NCBI GenBank assembly: GCA_028874075.1
Contig: JAPPLU010000034.1
Coordinates: 1 to 64,000, forward strand
Length of the DNA stretch: 64,000 nt
Direction: 5' to 3'
Source: Chloroflexota bacterium
GTDB lineage: Bacteria > Chloroflexota > Dehalococcoidia > Lucifugimonadales > UBA3495
The notes beneath the pieces are model-generated. The model searched no databases. It was given only the letters and a program-made list of their open reading frames with translations, and was not told the DNA's origin. Below are positions 48,418 through 56,748 of the stretch, one piece after another. The position numbers were made by a program, and so were the translations under genes. Position 1 is the first letter of the stretch; every line of letters starts with the position of its first letter.

Positions 48418-48610
48418 CTTCGGTCCCTCCTTCGGCGGCGCGGAGCAGGCGGCTGGACATAATGTCGGCCAGGTCCAAGTCGGCAACCCCGGCCATGGCC
48501 TCCAGGTAGCCGTCCACTTCGGGCTGCACCAGGTCCAGTTCCTCATCGGAAAGCTCAAAGCCCCCGTATTCCCGGATGATGGCTTGCATGGTCTCCTTGG
48601 AAATACCCAT
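48410..48610 (-). CDS. Small AtzG/GatC-like protein upstream of amidase
   Basis: MGISKETMQAIIREYGGFELSDEELDLVQPEVDGYLEAMAGVADLDLADIMSSRLLRAAEGGTEDA; 8-nt overlap with amidase. Confidence 0.65.
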   Translation of the reverse strand: MGISKETMQAIIREYGGFELSDEELDLVQPEVDGYLEAMAGVADLDLADIMSSRLLRAAEGGTEDA

Positions 48611-48655
48611 TTGGCCTCCTTGCGGGGTTGCAGAGTTTGGAATAGCGACCAAGAA

Positions 48656-48697
48656 AGTCCCTTCCCCCTTGACGGGGGAAGGCTAGGATGGGGGTGA
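48656..48697 (+). repeat. 42-bp hairpin repeat, left boundary of DUF559 island
   Basis: AGTCCCTTCCCCCTTGACGGGGGAAGGCTAGGATGGGGGTGA. Confidence 0.9.
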
Positions 48698-48970
48698 AGT
48701 GCCCGCAACGGCGTTATATATTGATTCCCGCACTGCCTCCATCTCATTCAGCACCTGGCTGTTCCAGAAACGAATGACTCTAAAACCTTGCGATTCCAAC
48801 CATTTAGTCCGTTTAGCATCCGTGGACTGTTGCTCCAGATGATGACCGCCGTCTACTTCGATAATTAACCGCTTCTCAAAACATACGAAATCAACTATGT
48901 AAGGTCCAATGGGAGCCTGCCGTCGAAATCTATGCGCCAACACTTGACGGTTCCGAAGCGCGTTCCACAA
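48683..48970 (-). CDS. DUF559 / Vsr-like endonuclease-domain protein, possibly N-terminally incomplete
   Basis: LRNRQVLAHRFRRQAPIGPYIVDFVCFEKRLIIEVDGGHHLEQQSTDAKRTKWLESQGFRVIRFWNSQVLNEMEAV; stop codon lies in flanking repeat. Confidence 0.9.
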   Translation of the reverse strand: MWNALRNRQVLAHRFRRQAPIGPYIVDFVCFEKRLIIEVDGGHHLEQQSTDAKRTKWLESQGFRVIRFWNSQVLNEMEAVRESIYNAVAGTSPPS

Positions 48971-49043
48971 TTTTCGTTCGGCGTCAGTGGGGCTTTTTCT
49001 GAGCCGCCTTGCTTTGGCTACATTGCTGTCTGATTGAATACTA

Positions 49044-49085
49044 TCACCCCCATCCTAACCTTCCCCCGTCAAGGGGGAAGGGACT
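49044..49085 (-). repeat. 42-bp hairpin repeat, right boundary of DUF559 island (inverted)
   Basis: Reverse complement AGTCCCTTCCCCCTTGACGGGGGAAGGTTAGGATGGGGGTGA, one mismatch to 48656-48697. Confidence 0.9.
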
Positions 49086-49151
49086 GTTCTTCCCATCCTG
49101 GCAATTCCTTTCAGGGGCAAGGGACTATCTCACCGCCTTCCAAACCTCCCC

Positions 49152-50750
49152 CTACCGATCAATCAAAATCCCCGGGTTCAGCACCCAGTTGGGGTCTACG
49201 GCGGACTTGGCGGCGCGCAGGGCGGCGGCGAAGGGGTCGGGGCGCTGTTGGTCGTACCAGGGGCGGTGGACCCGGCCCACTGCGTGGTGGTGGGTAATAG
49301 TCCCGCCGGTGGCAATGATGGCATCGGAGGCAATCTGTTTGATTTCCGAGTGCATTGCAATCTCGGCTCCAGGCCGGCCCATGCCCTCAAAGGTGAAGTA
49401 GGGGGCCGGCCCGTCGGGATAAACGTGGGTGAAGCGGCAGGTAACCCGCCCGCCGCCGCACACCCGGTCCAGGGCATCCTGCAGGGCGTTGCGCACCGCG
49501 CCGTCCATTTCATGCCACCGGTCCCAGGTGATGGCCGTTTCCAGGGTTTCGGCGACCAGGCCCATGCCCATGGAGGCGTTGCGCTGGTAGGGGGCGTTGA
49601 TGAAAGAATTGCGCCAGGCCCCCACCGCCTCGGGCCGGCGGGCCTCCTCGCTGCTGCCGTCAATGATTCTTATCTGGTCTTCGTTCACCATGCCGCCGCA
49701 GTCCCGGGCGATGGCGATTACCTGGCGCATCTGCTCGCCCTGGGGCAGTTCCGCGGACTCGAAGCCCAGCACCAGGATGGCGTTGGCGCCGTCGGACCCC
49801 AAGGCGTCCTGCGCCTCGCCGGGGTCCAGCAGACGGCAGTTGGCCGGCCATAATTTGGTCTGGACAATCTGCCGCACCGCCTCGCCGCCAGCCTCGAAGG
49901 ACGGGAAAGTGACGGCGGCAGAGGCCCGGAAGCGAGGCCTGGCCTGGATGCGCATCCACGCCTCGGTGATGATGCCCAGCGCTCCCTCGCTGCCCAGTAC
50001 CAGGCGGTCGGGGCTGGGGCCGGCGCCGCTGCCAGGTAGGCGGCGGGACTCCCAGAGTCCCTGGGGAGTGACCATCCGGACGGACTCGACGAAATCGTCA
50101 ATGTGGGTCTGATTGGTGGCGTAGTGGCCGCCGGAGCGGGTGGCGATCCAGCCGCCCAGGGTTGAAAACTCGAAGCTCTGCGGGAAGTGGCGCAGGGTGA
50201 AGCCGTGGGGGCGAAGCTGCTCTTCCAGCGCGGGACCGTAAACCCCGGCCTGCATGCGGGCGGCGCGGGAAACTTCGTCAATTTCCAGCACCTGGTCCAG
50301 CCCGGCCAGGTCGATGGAGACGATGCCGTCATACCCCTCGGGTGGCTCCACGCCGCCTACTACCGAACTGCCGCCGCCGTAGGGGATGGCGGCGTAGCCC
50401 CGTCCGGAACACCAGTCCAGCAGGGCCACCACGTCATCTTCATTGCCGGGGAATGCCACCACGTCAGGCGGGTTGGGGAACTGCAGGTTGAAGGCCCGGA
50501 TACGGTCTTCGTAGTTGCGGCCATAGGTGTGGACCGCCCGGTCGTGGGTATCGGTGGAGCAGATGGATGCCAGGGAGTCGGGGAAGGTGATGCGGGGCGG
50601 GCGCAGGTCCAGGTCGTCGCTCGTGGGCACCGGCGGCACGTCTATGGAAACGCCATACTTGGCGGACAGGGTGGCGGCCAGTTCCCGGCGCTGGGCCTCA
50701 GTGGGTTCGTCGGCCTCCATTCCCCAGGCCCAGAAACTTCTCCGTGGCAT
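49152..50750 (-). CDS. FAD-binding oxidase (alkyldihydroxyacetonephosphate synthase/GlcD-like)
   Basis: MPRRSFWAWGMEADEPT; AIPYGGGSSVVGGVEP; LVLGSEGALGIITEAWMRI; C-terminal THHHAVGRVH. Confidence 0.9.
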   Translation of the reverse strand: MPRRSFWAWGMEADEPTEAQRRELAATLSAKYGVSIDVPPVPTSDDLDLRPPRITFPDSLASICSTDTHDRAVHTYGRNYEDRIRAFNLQFPNPPDVVAFPGNEDDVVALLDWCSGRGYAAIPYGGGSSVVGGVEPPEGYDGIVSIDLAGLDQVLEIDEVSRAARMQAGVYGPALEEQLRPHGFTLRHFPQSFEFSTLGGWIATRSGGHYATNQTHIDDFVESVRMVTPQGLWESRRLPGSGAGPSPDRLVLGSEGALGIITEAWMRIQARPRFRASAAVTFPSFEAGGEAVRQIVQTKLWPANCRLLDPGEAQDALGSDGANAILVLGFESAELPQGEQMRQVIAIARDCGGMVNEDQIRIIDGSSEEARRPEAVGAWRNSFINAPYQRNASMGMGLVAETLETAITWDRWHEMDGAVRNALQDALDRVCGGGRVTCRFTHVYPDGPAPYFTFEGMGRPGAEIAMHSEIKQIASDAIIATGGTITHHHAVGRVHRPWYDQQRPDPFAAALRAAKSAVDPNWVLNPGILIDR

Positions 50751-50860
50751 CGCATACCCCCGCAGCACGACGCCGACATCGCAAATGGTCCTGGCGATGG
50801 GGGCGCCTTCAAGATGGTGGGTATGATACCCCGGTGGTTGTGGTGGGACAAGGCAGGAGG

Positions 50861-51415
50861 CTAGAGCAGGTTCTTCAGGTAGGGCCTCAGGAGCAGGTGG
50901 ATGACCGACAGGATTACCGACCCCAGAACAACGAACAGGACGGCGGACGGAGTCCAGCCGGTAATCACTAGACCGAGAGCGGTGCCGGCCGCCGGCGGAT
51001 GCTCGGAGTCGGTCACGGCCATTAACAACATGCTTAGGCCAACGGACAGCACGGCGAACAGGTCACGGACAGATTGGGATGTGGAGACCAGGTCGCCCAG
51101 TTCCGGCGCCAGGAAAGTCATGGAAAAGAAGGTCCCAACGATCACAGAGACCATGTGACCGCCGACCACCCGGCGGGGACTGGCGGCGTTGCTGTGGGGG
51201 GCCACGAAGACGATGAAGGCAGTGGACGCGATGGCCACGACAATGGCCGCCTGGAGCACCACGTCGATTACCAGCAGGATTATCAGCAGGGCCAGCATGG
51301 TCAGCGCACTCTGGAACAGGTAGCTCCGCCAGTTTTGCCGGAACTTCCGGTCTATCAACCGGCGTCTTTGCGTCAGGCCCAGCGCCGGCCGCCGTATGCC
51401 GAACTTGCGCACCAT
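50861..51415 (-). CDS. HPP-family membrane protein
   Basis: FVAPHSNAASPRRVVGGHMVSV; TDSEHPPAAGTALGLV; multiple TM segments. Confidence 0.85.
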   Translation of the reverse strand: MVRKFGIRRPALGLTQRRRLIDRKFRQNWRSYLFQSALTMLALLIILLVIDVVLQAAIVVAIASTAFIVFVAPHSNAASPRRVVGGHMVSVIVGTFFSMTFLAPELGDLVSTSQSVRDLFAVLSVGLSMLLMAVTDSEHPPAAGTALGLVITGWTPSAVLFVVLGSVILSVIHLLLRPYLKNLL

Positions 51416-51524
51416 GAGTTGGCGCCTATCTTGACAGCCGGGAAGGACATTTGCATTGGGGTGGCAGGGCGGGTTTTGCCCTTTTGGGTGTCTGGAGGCG
51501 GGCGAGGTTCACGCCCACTGCCCT

Positions 51525-52247
51525 TTAGGGCCGGGCCGAAAGGCCGGCGTAAACGCCGAAATGGTCGGAGAGCTGGCGGCCATTGAGCACATTGCTGATT
51601 ACGCCCCGGGACTCCGCCGCCAGGTCTTCGCTGATAGCGATGTGGTCGATGGACTTGCGCTGGCCAAAGTCAAGCTCAGACGTAACAATTTTCAGCCCCG
51701 GTGGAAGAGCCGCCTGGAGCGCCGCCTGGAGGGCTTTGGGGGCGTGGCTGCCTGTTCCAATGACCTGGTTAAAGTCGCCCAGAACCACCAGGCGGCGAGT
51801 GTGCCGATGAATCAAGAGTTCGGTTAGGCACTTCAGGTACTGGCGGTGGTCTTCCCAGCGCCTTTTGCGCTCAGGGCCGCGCCGGGCCTCCGTCCTGCAA
51901 CCTGACCAAGGGATGCAGATGCCCATGACGGCAAGCTCACCCAGGGATGTTTGGGTGGAGCCGGAAATGAACCTCCCCGGCGGCATGGATTCATGCCCCA
52001 TGTGGTCAATGTCTTCCCAGGGACTTCTTGACCAGAGCAGAACCTTCCGTCGGGTAGTCTGGCAGCCGTAGCCGTAGTCATGCTGTGCGGAGATGGCGAG
52101 ACCTTCACCGTCCATCAGTCGCAGGTCGGTCTCGGTCAGGCAAACGACATCGGCTCCCAGATCTGCCAGACGGTGCAGAATTTCAGGGGTACGCCGTGAG
52201 CGGGGCGTGGCCCACTCGACGTTCCAGGTGGCGATTTTCAATGGCAT
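51525..52247 (-). CDS. Endonuclease/exonuclease/phosphatase family protein
   Basis: LKIATWNVEWATPRSRRTPEILHRL; VVLGDFNQVIG; SIDHIAIS; LSDHFGVYAGLS. Confidence 0.9.
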   Translation of the reverse strand: MPLKIATWNVEWATPRSRRTPEILHRLADLGADVVCLTETDLRLMDGEGLAISAQHDYGYGCQTTRRKVLLWSRSPWEDIDHMGHESMPPGRFISGSTQTSLGELAVMGICIPWSGCRTEARRGPERKRRWEDHRQYLKCLTELLIHRHTRRLVVLGDFNQVIGTGSHAPKALQAALQAALPPGLKIVTSELDFGQRKSIDHIAISEDLAAESRGVISNVLNGRQLSDHFGVYAGLSARP

Positions 52248-52287
52248 CTTTCTACCATTATGCATCTTCCCGCAACCAGCGCGGCAA

Positions 52288-52899
52288 TTACCTCAAAAGA
52301 CCTATCCAAGGTCCAATGTAGTCCAAGATATCAACGGGCGTCATTATTCGAACCCCTAATGGAGTTGCGGCTTCTCTATGACTCCATATAGACCTATAGT
52401 CCATTGTTAGGAATATGTCGCAGCCACGCTCTAACGCGTCAATCACTAGCTGCCTATCCCCTTCGTGCGGCATCGCCTCCAACATCTGGCAAATACGACC
52501 ACGTTGAATAAACGTGAAATGACGCAAGTTACTGTAACTGGATTCTGCTGCTGAACCCTGCGTCACATCAAAATGCTCTACAAAGTGCTCCTCCAGCGAT
52601 TTGCCCCAAGACAATAGCGCTGCACGCACATTCGCACGTGAATTGGCCTCCAGTTCTGTCAATGTGTTGGGAGACACTGCCATTGGCCAGCCGTAGCGCT
52701 GCCCCAAGGCCATGAAGTGACGTAAAGCATGAATGTCATCTACGAATCGTTGTCCTTTGGAAGCCATCTTGGATTCCAATTGGGGAGTTAGGGAGTTATC
52801 AAGGATGAACTCCCAAAATATATGAAGGTTCTGGACAATGTTTGTATCCAAGAAGATTAGCTTGGGGAATGGTGGCATTTTTGTATCTAGCATTCTCAA
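52288..52899 (-). CDS. Possible PIN-like domain protein
   Basis: N-terminal LIFLDTNIVQNL; internal FLTMDYRSIW; lower GC than neighbours. Confidence 0.55.
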   Translation of the reverse strand: MRMLDTKMPPFPKLIFLDTNIVQNLHIFWEFILDNSLTPQLESKMASKGQRFVDDIHALRHFMALGQRYGWPMAVSPNTLTELEANSRANVRAALLSWGKSLEEHFVEHFDVTQGSAAESSYSNLRHFTFIQRGRICQMLEAMPHEGDRQLVIDALERGCDIFLTMDYRSIWSHREAATPLGVRIMTPVDILDYIGPWIGLLR

Positions 52900-52915
52900 C
52901 TCTCTACAGCCCCTG

Positions 52916-54859
52916 TCACCCGTAGCACGCGCCGTTGTGATGTGTGCTGGGCGGCACGTCCAGCACCGGGTTGGTGTCGAAGAACCCCACCGGCTTCAGG
53001 CTGAACCCACAGTAGGAGACCGGCGAAATGGGCCAGTCCTCCGGCCGGGGGACGTGGTGGTAGCCCAGCGTGTACCACAGGACCAGGTCGGTGTTTTCCA
53101 CGCTGCGGTCGTGCTTCGTGTACTCGGGCAGGCCGGCGCCGCCGGGGTGCTGGTTGGGATAGGGGCCGGTGGCGGATGTTTCGTCGGGCGCGTAGGGGGT
53201 AACCCACAGGTGCTTCGCCATAAACCCGGCGCGCTGCATTATGCTGGCCGTGGGGTCGGCGAAGGGAAGGACGTTTTCCCCCGGCATCAGCTTGTAGGCC
53301 ACCGGCCGGCCCAGGGCGTTCTTAACCGACGGGTTGGATACTACCCAATAGCGTCCCTTCATCGGGTTCACCACCCGCTGGGCTGCCAGTTCGGTTTTCA
53401 GGGGTGTGGCCTCGGCGTAGAAGGCGTTGGCGTGGGGATTGTCCGGGCCCGGCGGTTCGGCCACCGTGTTGACTTCGTAAACGGTGTTGCCCTCGCCGTC
53501 CACGTCCAGGTCCAGGCGGAAGTTGAAGAAGTGCTGGTGGATGTGGGCGTTAAGCCCAGGAGCGACCAGGGTGCCGTACCTGGGTGTCTCGCCATCCTCA
53601 ATGCCGGCGGTGTTGATGATGCCGGTGAGCTTGATTTCCATTTGGATGGTGCCGTCCTGGTAGAAGTACCAGAAGAAGCCGTACTCGTAGTTGCCCACCG
53701 TGGCCACGCTGGACACCACCAGCCTCCGGGAACGGCGCACCTCCACGTGGCCCGTGCGCCAGTCGGTGTGCTTCCACAGGATGCCGTAATCCTCCTCGTG
53801 CATGCAGACGGCGTTGGGGATGGTGAATGCCTCGCCGCCGCCGGTGTTCAGGTGGGCGTCGAAGTAATAAATCTCGCCCAGGCAGTCGCAGCCCAGCATC
53901 AGGGAATTGGTCAGGGAGCCGATGCCGTACTCCCCCGCGTCGAAGGCGTTCTTGCGGTAGTGGTCCTTGCCGGGTTCGCCGTAGGGTACCACCATGTCCG
54001 ACAGGGCGGCCCGGTACAGGACGGGGCGGATGCGGCCCTGGTCCTCGTAGCCGATGTCGTACAGCACCAGCCCCTCCCGAGGCGTGAACCCGACGCGCAG
54101 GTGCCACTTCTGCCAGGCGACGGAGTGGCCGTCCACGGAAAAACTGGGTCCCTCGGGCTGGGTGATTTCCAGGGGTTTCAGGTCCTGCCGGAAATCCTTG
54201 ACGAACTCGGCGGCGTAGTTGCCCGGGTTGGGAGGCAATGGGATAATACCGTAGTCGTCAATCCTCAGCACCTCCATCTTGTTAAGGTCCACCACCACGC
54301 TGAGTCCCTCAACAGGGCGGGCGTAGCCATTGTCGTTGGGGCCGGTTCGCAGGAAACAGCGGGCTATGGCCAGGCGGCGTCCCTCCTCGTCCGGAAACCC
54401 GTAATAGCCCGCCGACCAGGAATCCACCATGATCAGGTCGGGGTCGTTTATGCCCCTTTGCTCCAGGGCGGCCCGGAATTCGGGGTTGGACTGGACGGCG
54501 GCCTCGCACTCCACGAATTCTTCGAACATTATGCGGGGCTGCACTCCGGGGACGGGCTTCCAGGACGTTACTCTCCCTTCCTCCAAGGAGACGGTGGCCT
54601 CGTAGGTGGCCTCGGCCTCATTGTCCAGGATGACCACGAAAGCCTCCCGGGGAATCGGGTCGCCGGCAGAAAAGCCGCGGACCTGCGCCTTCTCAGGTTC
54701 CTTCAGGACGATGGTCTCAAACCTCACCCTGGCCCCCAGTTGGCGCTGGGAACGGAGCAGACTGGCGGCCTCGATAATTTCCGCGGAAGTAAGCGGGTCC
54801 AGGGGGTGGGCGACGTTCGCCTTGGCTGCGATAGTGTCCTTTTCTGCGGGTATGGCCAT
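52916..54859 (-). CDS. Copper-containing primary-amine oxidase
   Basis: Topaquinone motif TVGNYEYGFFWYF; HQHFFNFRLDLDVDGEGN; C-terminal GFFDTNPVLDVPPS. Confidence 0.93.
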   Translation of the reverse strand: MAIPAEKDTIAAKANVAHPLDPLTSAEIIEAASLLRSQRQLGARVRFETIVLKEPEKAQVRGFSAGDPIPREAFVVILDNEAEATYEATVSLEEGRVTSWKPVPGVQPRIMFEEFVECEAAVQSNPEFRAALEQRGINDPDLIMVDSWSAGYYGFPDEEGRRLAIARCFLRTGPNDNGYARPVEGLSVVVDLNKMEVLRIDDYGIIPLPPNPGNYAAEFVKDFRQDLKPLEITQPEGPSFSVDGHSVAWQKWHLRVGFTPREGLVLYDIGYEDQGRIRPVLYRAALSDMVVPYGEPGKDHYRKNAFDAGEYGIGSLTNSLMLGCDCLGEIYYFDAHLNTGGGEAFTIPNAVCMHEEDYGILWKHTDWRTGHVEVRRSRRLVVSSVATVGNYEYGFFWYFYQDGTIQMEIKLTGIINTAGIEDGETPRYGTLVAPGLNAHIHQHFFNFRLDLDVDGEGNTVYEVNTVAEPPGPDNPHANAFYAEATPLKTELAAQRVVNPMKGRYWVVSNPSVKNALGRPVAYKLMPGENVLPFADPTASIMQRAGFMAKHLWVTPYAPDETSATGPYPNQHPGGAGLPEYTKHDRSVENTDLVLWYTLGYHHVPRPEDWPISPVSYCGFSLKPVGFFDTNPVLDVPPSTHHNGACYG

Positions 54860-54973
54860 GGTTGCCTCCTTAAGGCTGCGCCGGAGATACAGGCGCGAGG
54901 GACGTCCCGTTCAGGTTGAAATTAGCATCGGTGGTGACGGGGGTCAATGATGTTGGGCGACGCCTTCCGGTGG

Positions 54974-56716
54974 TTACTCATGCATATCCTCTCCCCGGTG
55001 CAGGCGCAGGGCGATCTGGTAGGTTTGGCCCTCAGAGCGGGGAGTAGGGGAATGGGCCGCCAGGAACCGGGCCAGCCCAATCATCACGTGCCGGCCGGAC
55101 TCGGTCCCCTGTCGGTCCTGGAACTGCCTGAAGGCCGCATCCACAATCTGGAAAGAGTGAAAGTCCGAGTCCTCCCGCAGCATCATGCTGCCCATAGTGG
55201 CCATCAGGTCGTCCGATGAACCGCTGCCGGCCAGGTACCCGGAAACGGCGTGGGCGCACTCCTCCACCTGCTGCCGGCTGTCCACCAGGTCCAGCAGACG
55301 GTCCAGTTGGTCTATAGGCGGCAGCGGGCTGGGCGACGGTTCGGGCATTCGCTGGGACGGCATGTTCAGGAACCGGTCCAGGTAGATGCTGATGGCCACA
55401 TCGAACACGCCCCGCAGCAACTCCGGGGTGGGCGTCCGCTTTAGGGCCTGGTGCAGGGCATTGGCCGCGGTCAGGGTGTTGTGTACCGTGTCCCAGTCCC
55501 GGAACTCGTTGGATGTATGGAAGCGGGCCATGCGCAGGAAGGCGGAGTGGGCCACGACGGCGCCAAGCTGCCGGGGAGTTGCGCCGCCAATGACTGCCTG
55601 TTTCAGTGCGCCGATAATTTCGTCGGGTGAGTCCTTCAGGATTTCGCCAGCCAGGGCTTCTTCCCCGTCCCAACCCCCTGCGTTTGTGCGACCCCGCTCC
55701 AGCAGGTCGGGCAGTTCCTCCCGTGCCTGCCACACCATGGACGCCAGGTCTATGGGGTCGCGCCACTGGCTGAGTTCCTGGCTGCGGCGGGCCCGGGCCA
55801 TGCCGCGCACCAGGCTGGGCAGCACCTGGCTCGCCATTTTCCAGCCCAGGTGGTCGAGCAACTCAAAGGCCTTGTTGGCGTAGTCAACCACGTGGCCGCC
55901 GTCCATGTAGATGTGGTCGGTAGCGGCGGCGAAAATCATGGCGGCTATGTCGTCCCGGGGAACGCCGCATTCGATGGCGGTAACCAGGCACCGCTCCGCA
56001 CCCTCGTCGTCCCGCACGTTGATGAAGTTTCGGAACCAGCCTGCGAAAACCTCCGGGCGGGTTTCGGAAGTGGGAAGCGGGTCCACGGTGAAGCGGGGAG
56101 CCCTTCCGGCGCACTCCCTGGCGACGTGCAGCAATCCCTGGTACAGGGCCCTGGGCCGGTCATCCTCGTGGAGATGGGGCAGCATGTTGGCGGTGCAGGT
56201 GAGCATGCTCAGGGCAGCGCCCCAGCCGGCGGCGGAGTAGGTAGTGCCAAACCGGGCGCCGATTTCCAGGGGGACTCGGTAGTCCGTGCCGGCTGTCTTC
56301 AGTCCCAGCGCCGCCTTGGCTATGACCAGCCGCAGGTTGTGCTCCATACCGTCTTCCAGCCGGCGTCGCCAGTGCCCCGCTTCGTCTCGGGGCGGCGGAA
56401 CGGGATCAATCCAGACCTGCCCGTCCACCAGCTTTACCGGAAAGGTGCGCACGTCGTCTGCGAAGGGGTTGAAGGTGCCGCCACTGGAAAGCTCGAACCT
56501 GGCGTGGTGCCAGTGGCAGGTGAGAATGCCGTCCTTCACACTGCCCCGGTCCAGGGGAAAGCCCATGTGGGGACAGCGGTTGTCCACCGCGTATACCTGC
56601 TCGCCGTAGCTGAAAAGGGCGATGGCGTGGCCGCCACCGGTAACCACAGTGCAGCCCCGTTCCCGGACTTCTTCCAGTGTACCGGCATTGATATACCCGT
56701 TGGCCGGTGTACTCAT
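54974..56716 (-). CDS. Rieske [2Fe-2S] N-terminal domain fused to large helical C-terminal domain
   Basis: NRCPHMGFPLDRGSVKDGILTCHWHHARFELSSG (CxH...CxxH), ~460 aa downstream without recognised family. Confidence 0.85.
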   Translation of the reverse strand: MSTPANGYINAGTLEEVRERGCTVVTGGGHAIALFSYGEQVYAVDNRCPHMGFPLDRGSVKDGILTCHWHHARFELSSGGTFNPFADDVRTFPVKLVDGQVWIDPVPPPRDEAGHWRRRLEDGMEHNLRLVIAKAALGLKTAGTDYRVPLEIGARFGTTYSAAGWGAALSMLTCTANMLPHLHEDDRPRALYQGLLHVARECAGRAPRFTVDPLPTSETRPEVFAGWFRNFINVRDDEGAERCLVTAIECGVPRDDIAAMIFAAATDHIYMDGGHVVDYANKAFELLDHLGWKMASQVLPSLVRGMARARRSQELSQWRDPIDLASMVWQAREELPDLLERGRTNAGGWDGEEALAGEILKDSPDEIIGALKQAVIGGATPRQLGAVVAHSAFLRMARFHTSNEFRDWDTVHNTLTAANALHQALKRTPTPELLRGVFDVAISIYLDRFLNMPSQRMPEPSPSPLPPIDQLDRLLDLVDSRQQVEECAHAVSGYLAGSGSSDDLMATMGSMMLREDSDFHSFQIVDAAFRQFQDRQGTESGRHVMIGLARFLAAHSPTPRSEGQTYQIALRLHRGEDMHE

Positions 56717-56748
56717 GGCTCATCCTCCTTTGCCGGATCGGATGTGAG

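Noticed and set aside
48418-48747. N-terminal extension of the amidase ORF to 48747 (MRWRQCGNQYITPLRALHPHPSLPPSRGKG...)
   Set aside because: The extension is a read-through of the palindromic repeat and of the AtzG-like gene in another frame; family homology begins near MPNDALLDLT.
52838-54919. 693-aa ORF antisense to copper amine oxidase
   Set aside because: Shadow ORF; no recognisable domain, and the opposite strand has clear TPQ and copper-ligand motifs.
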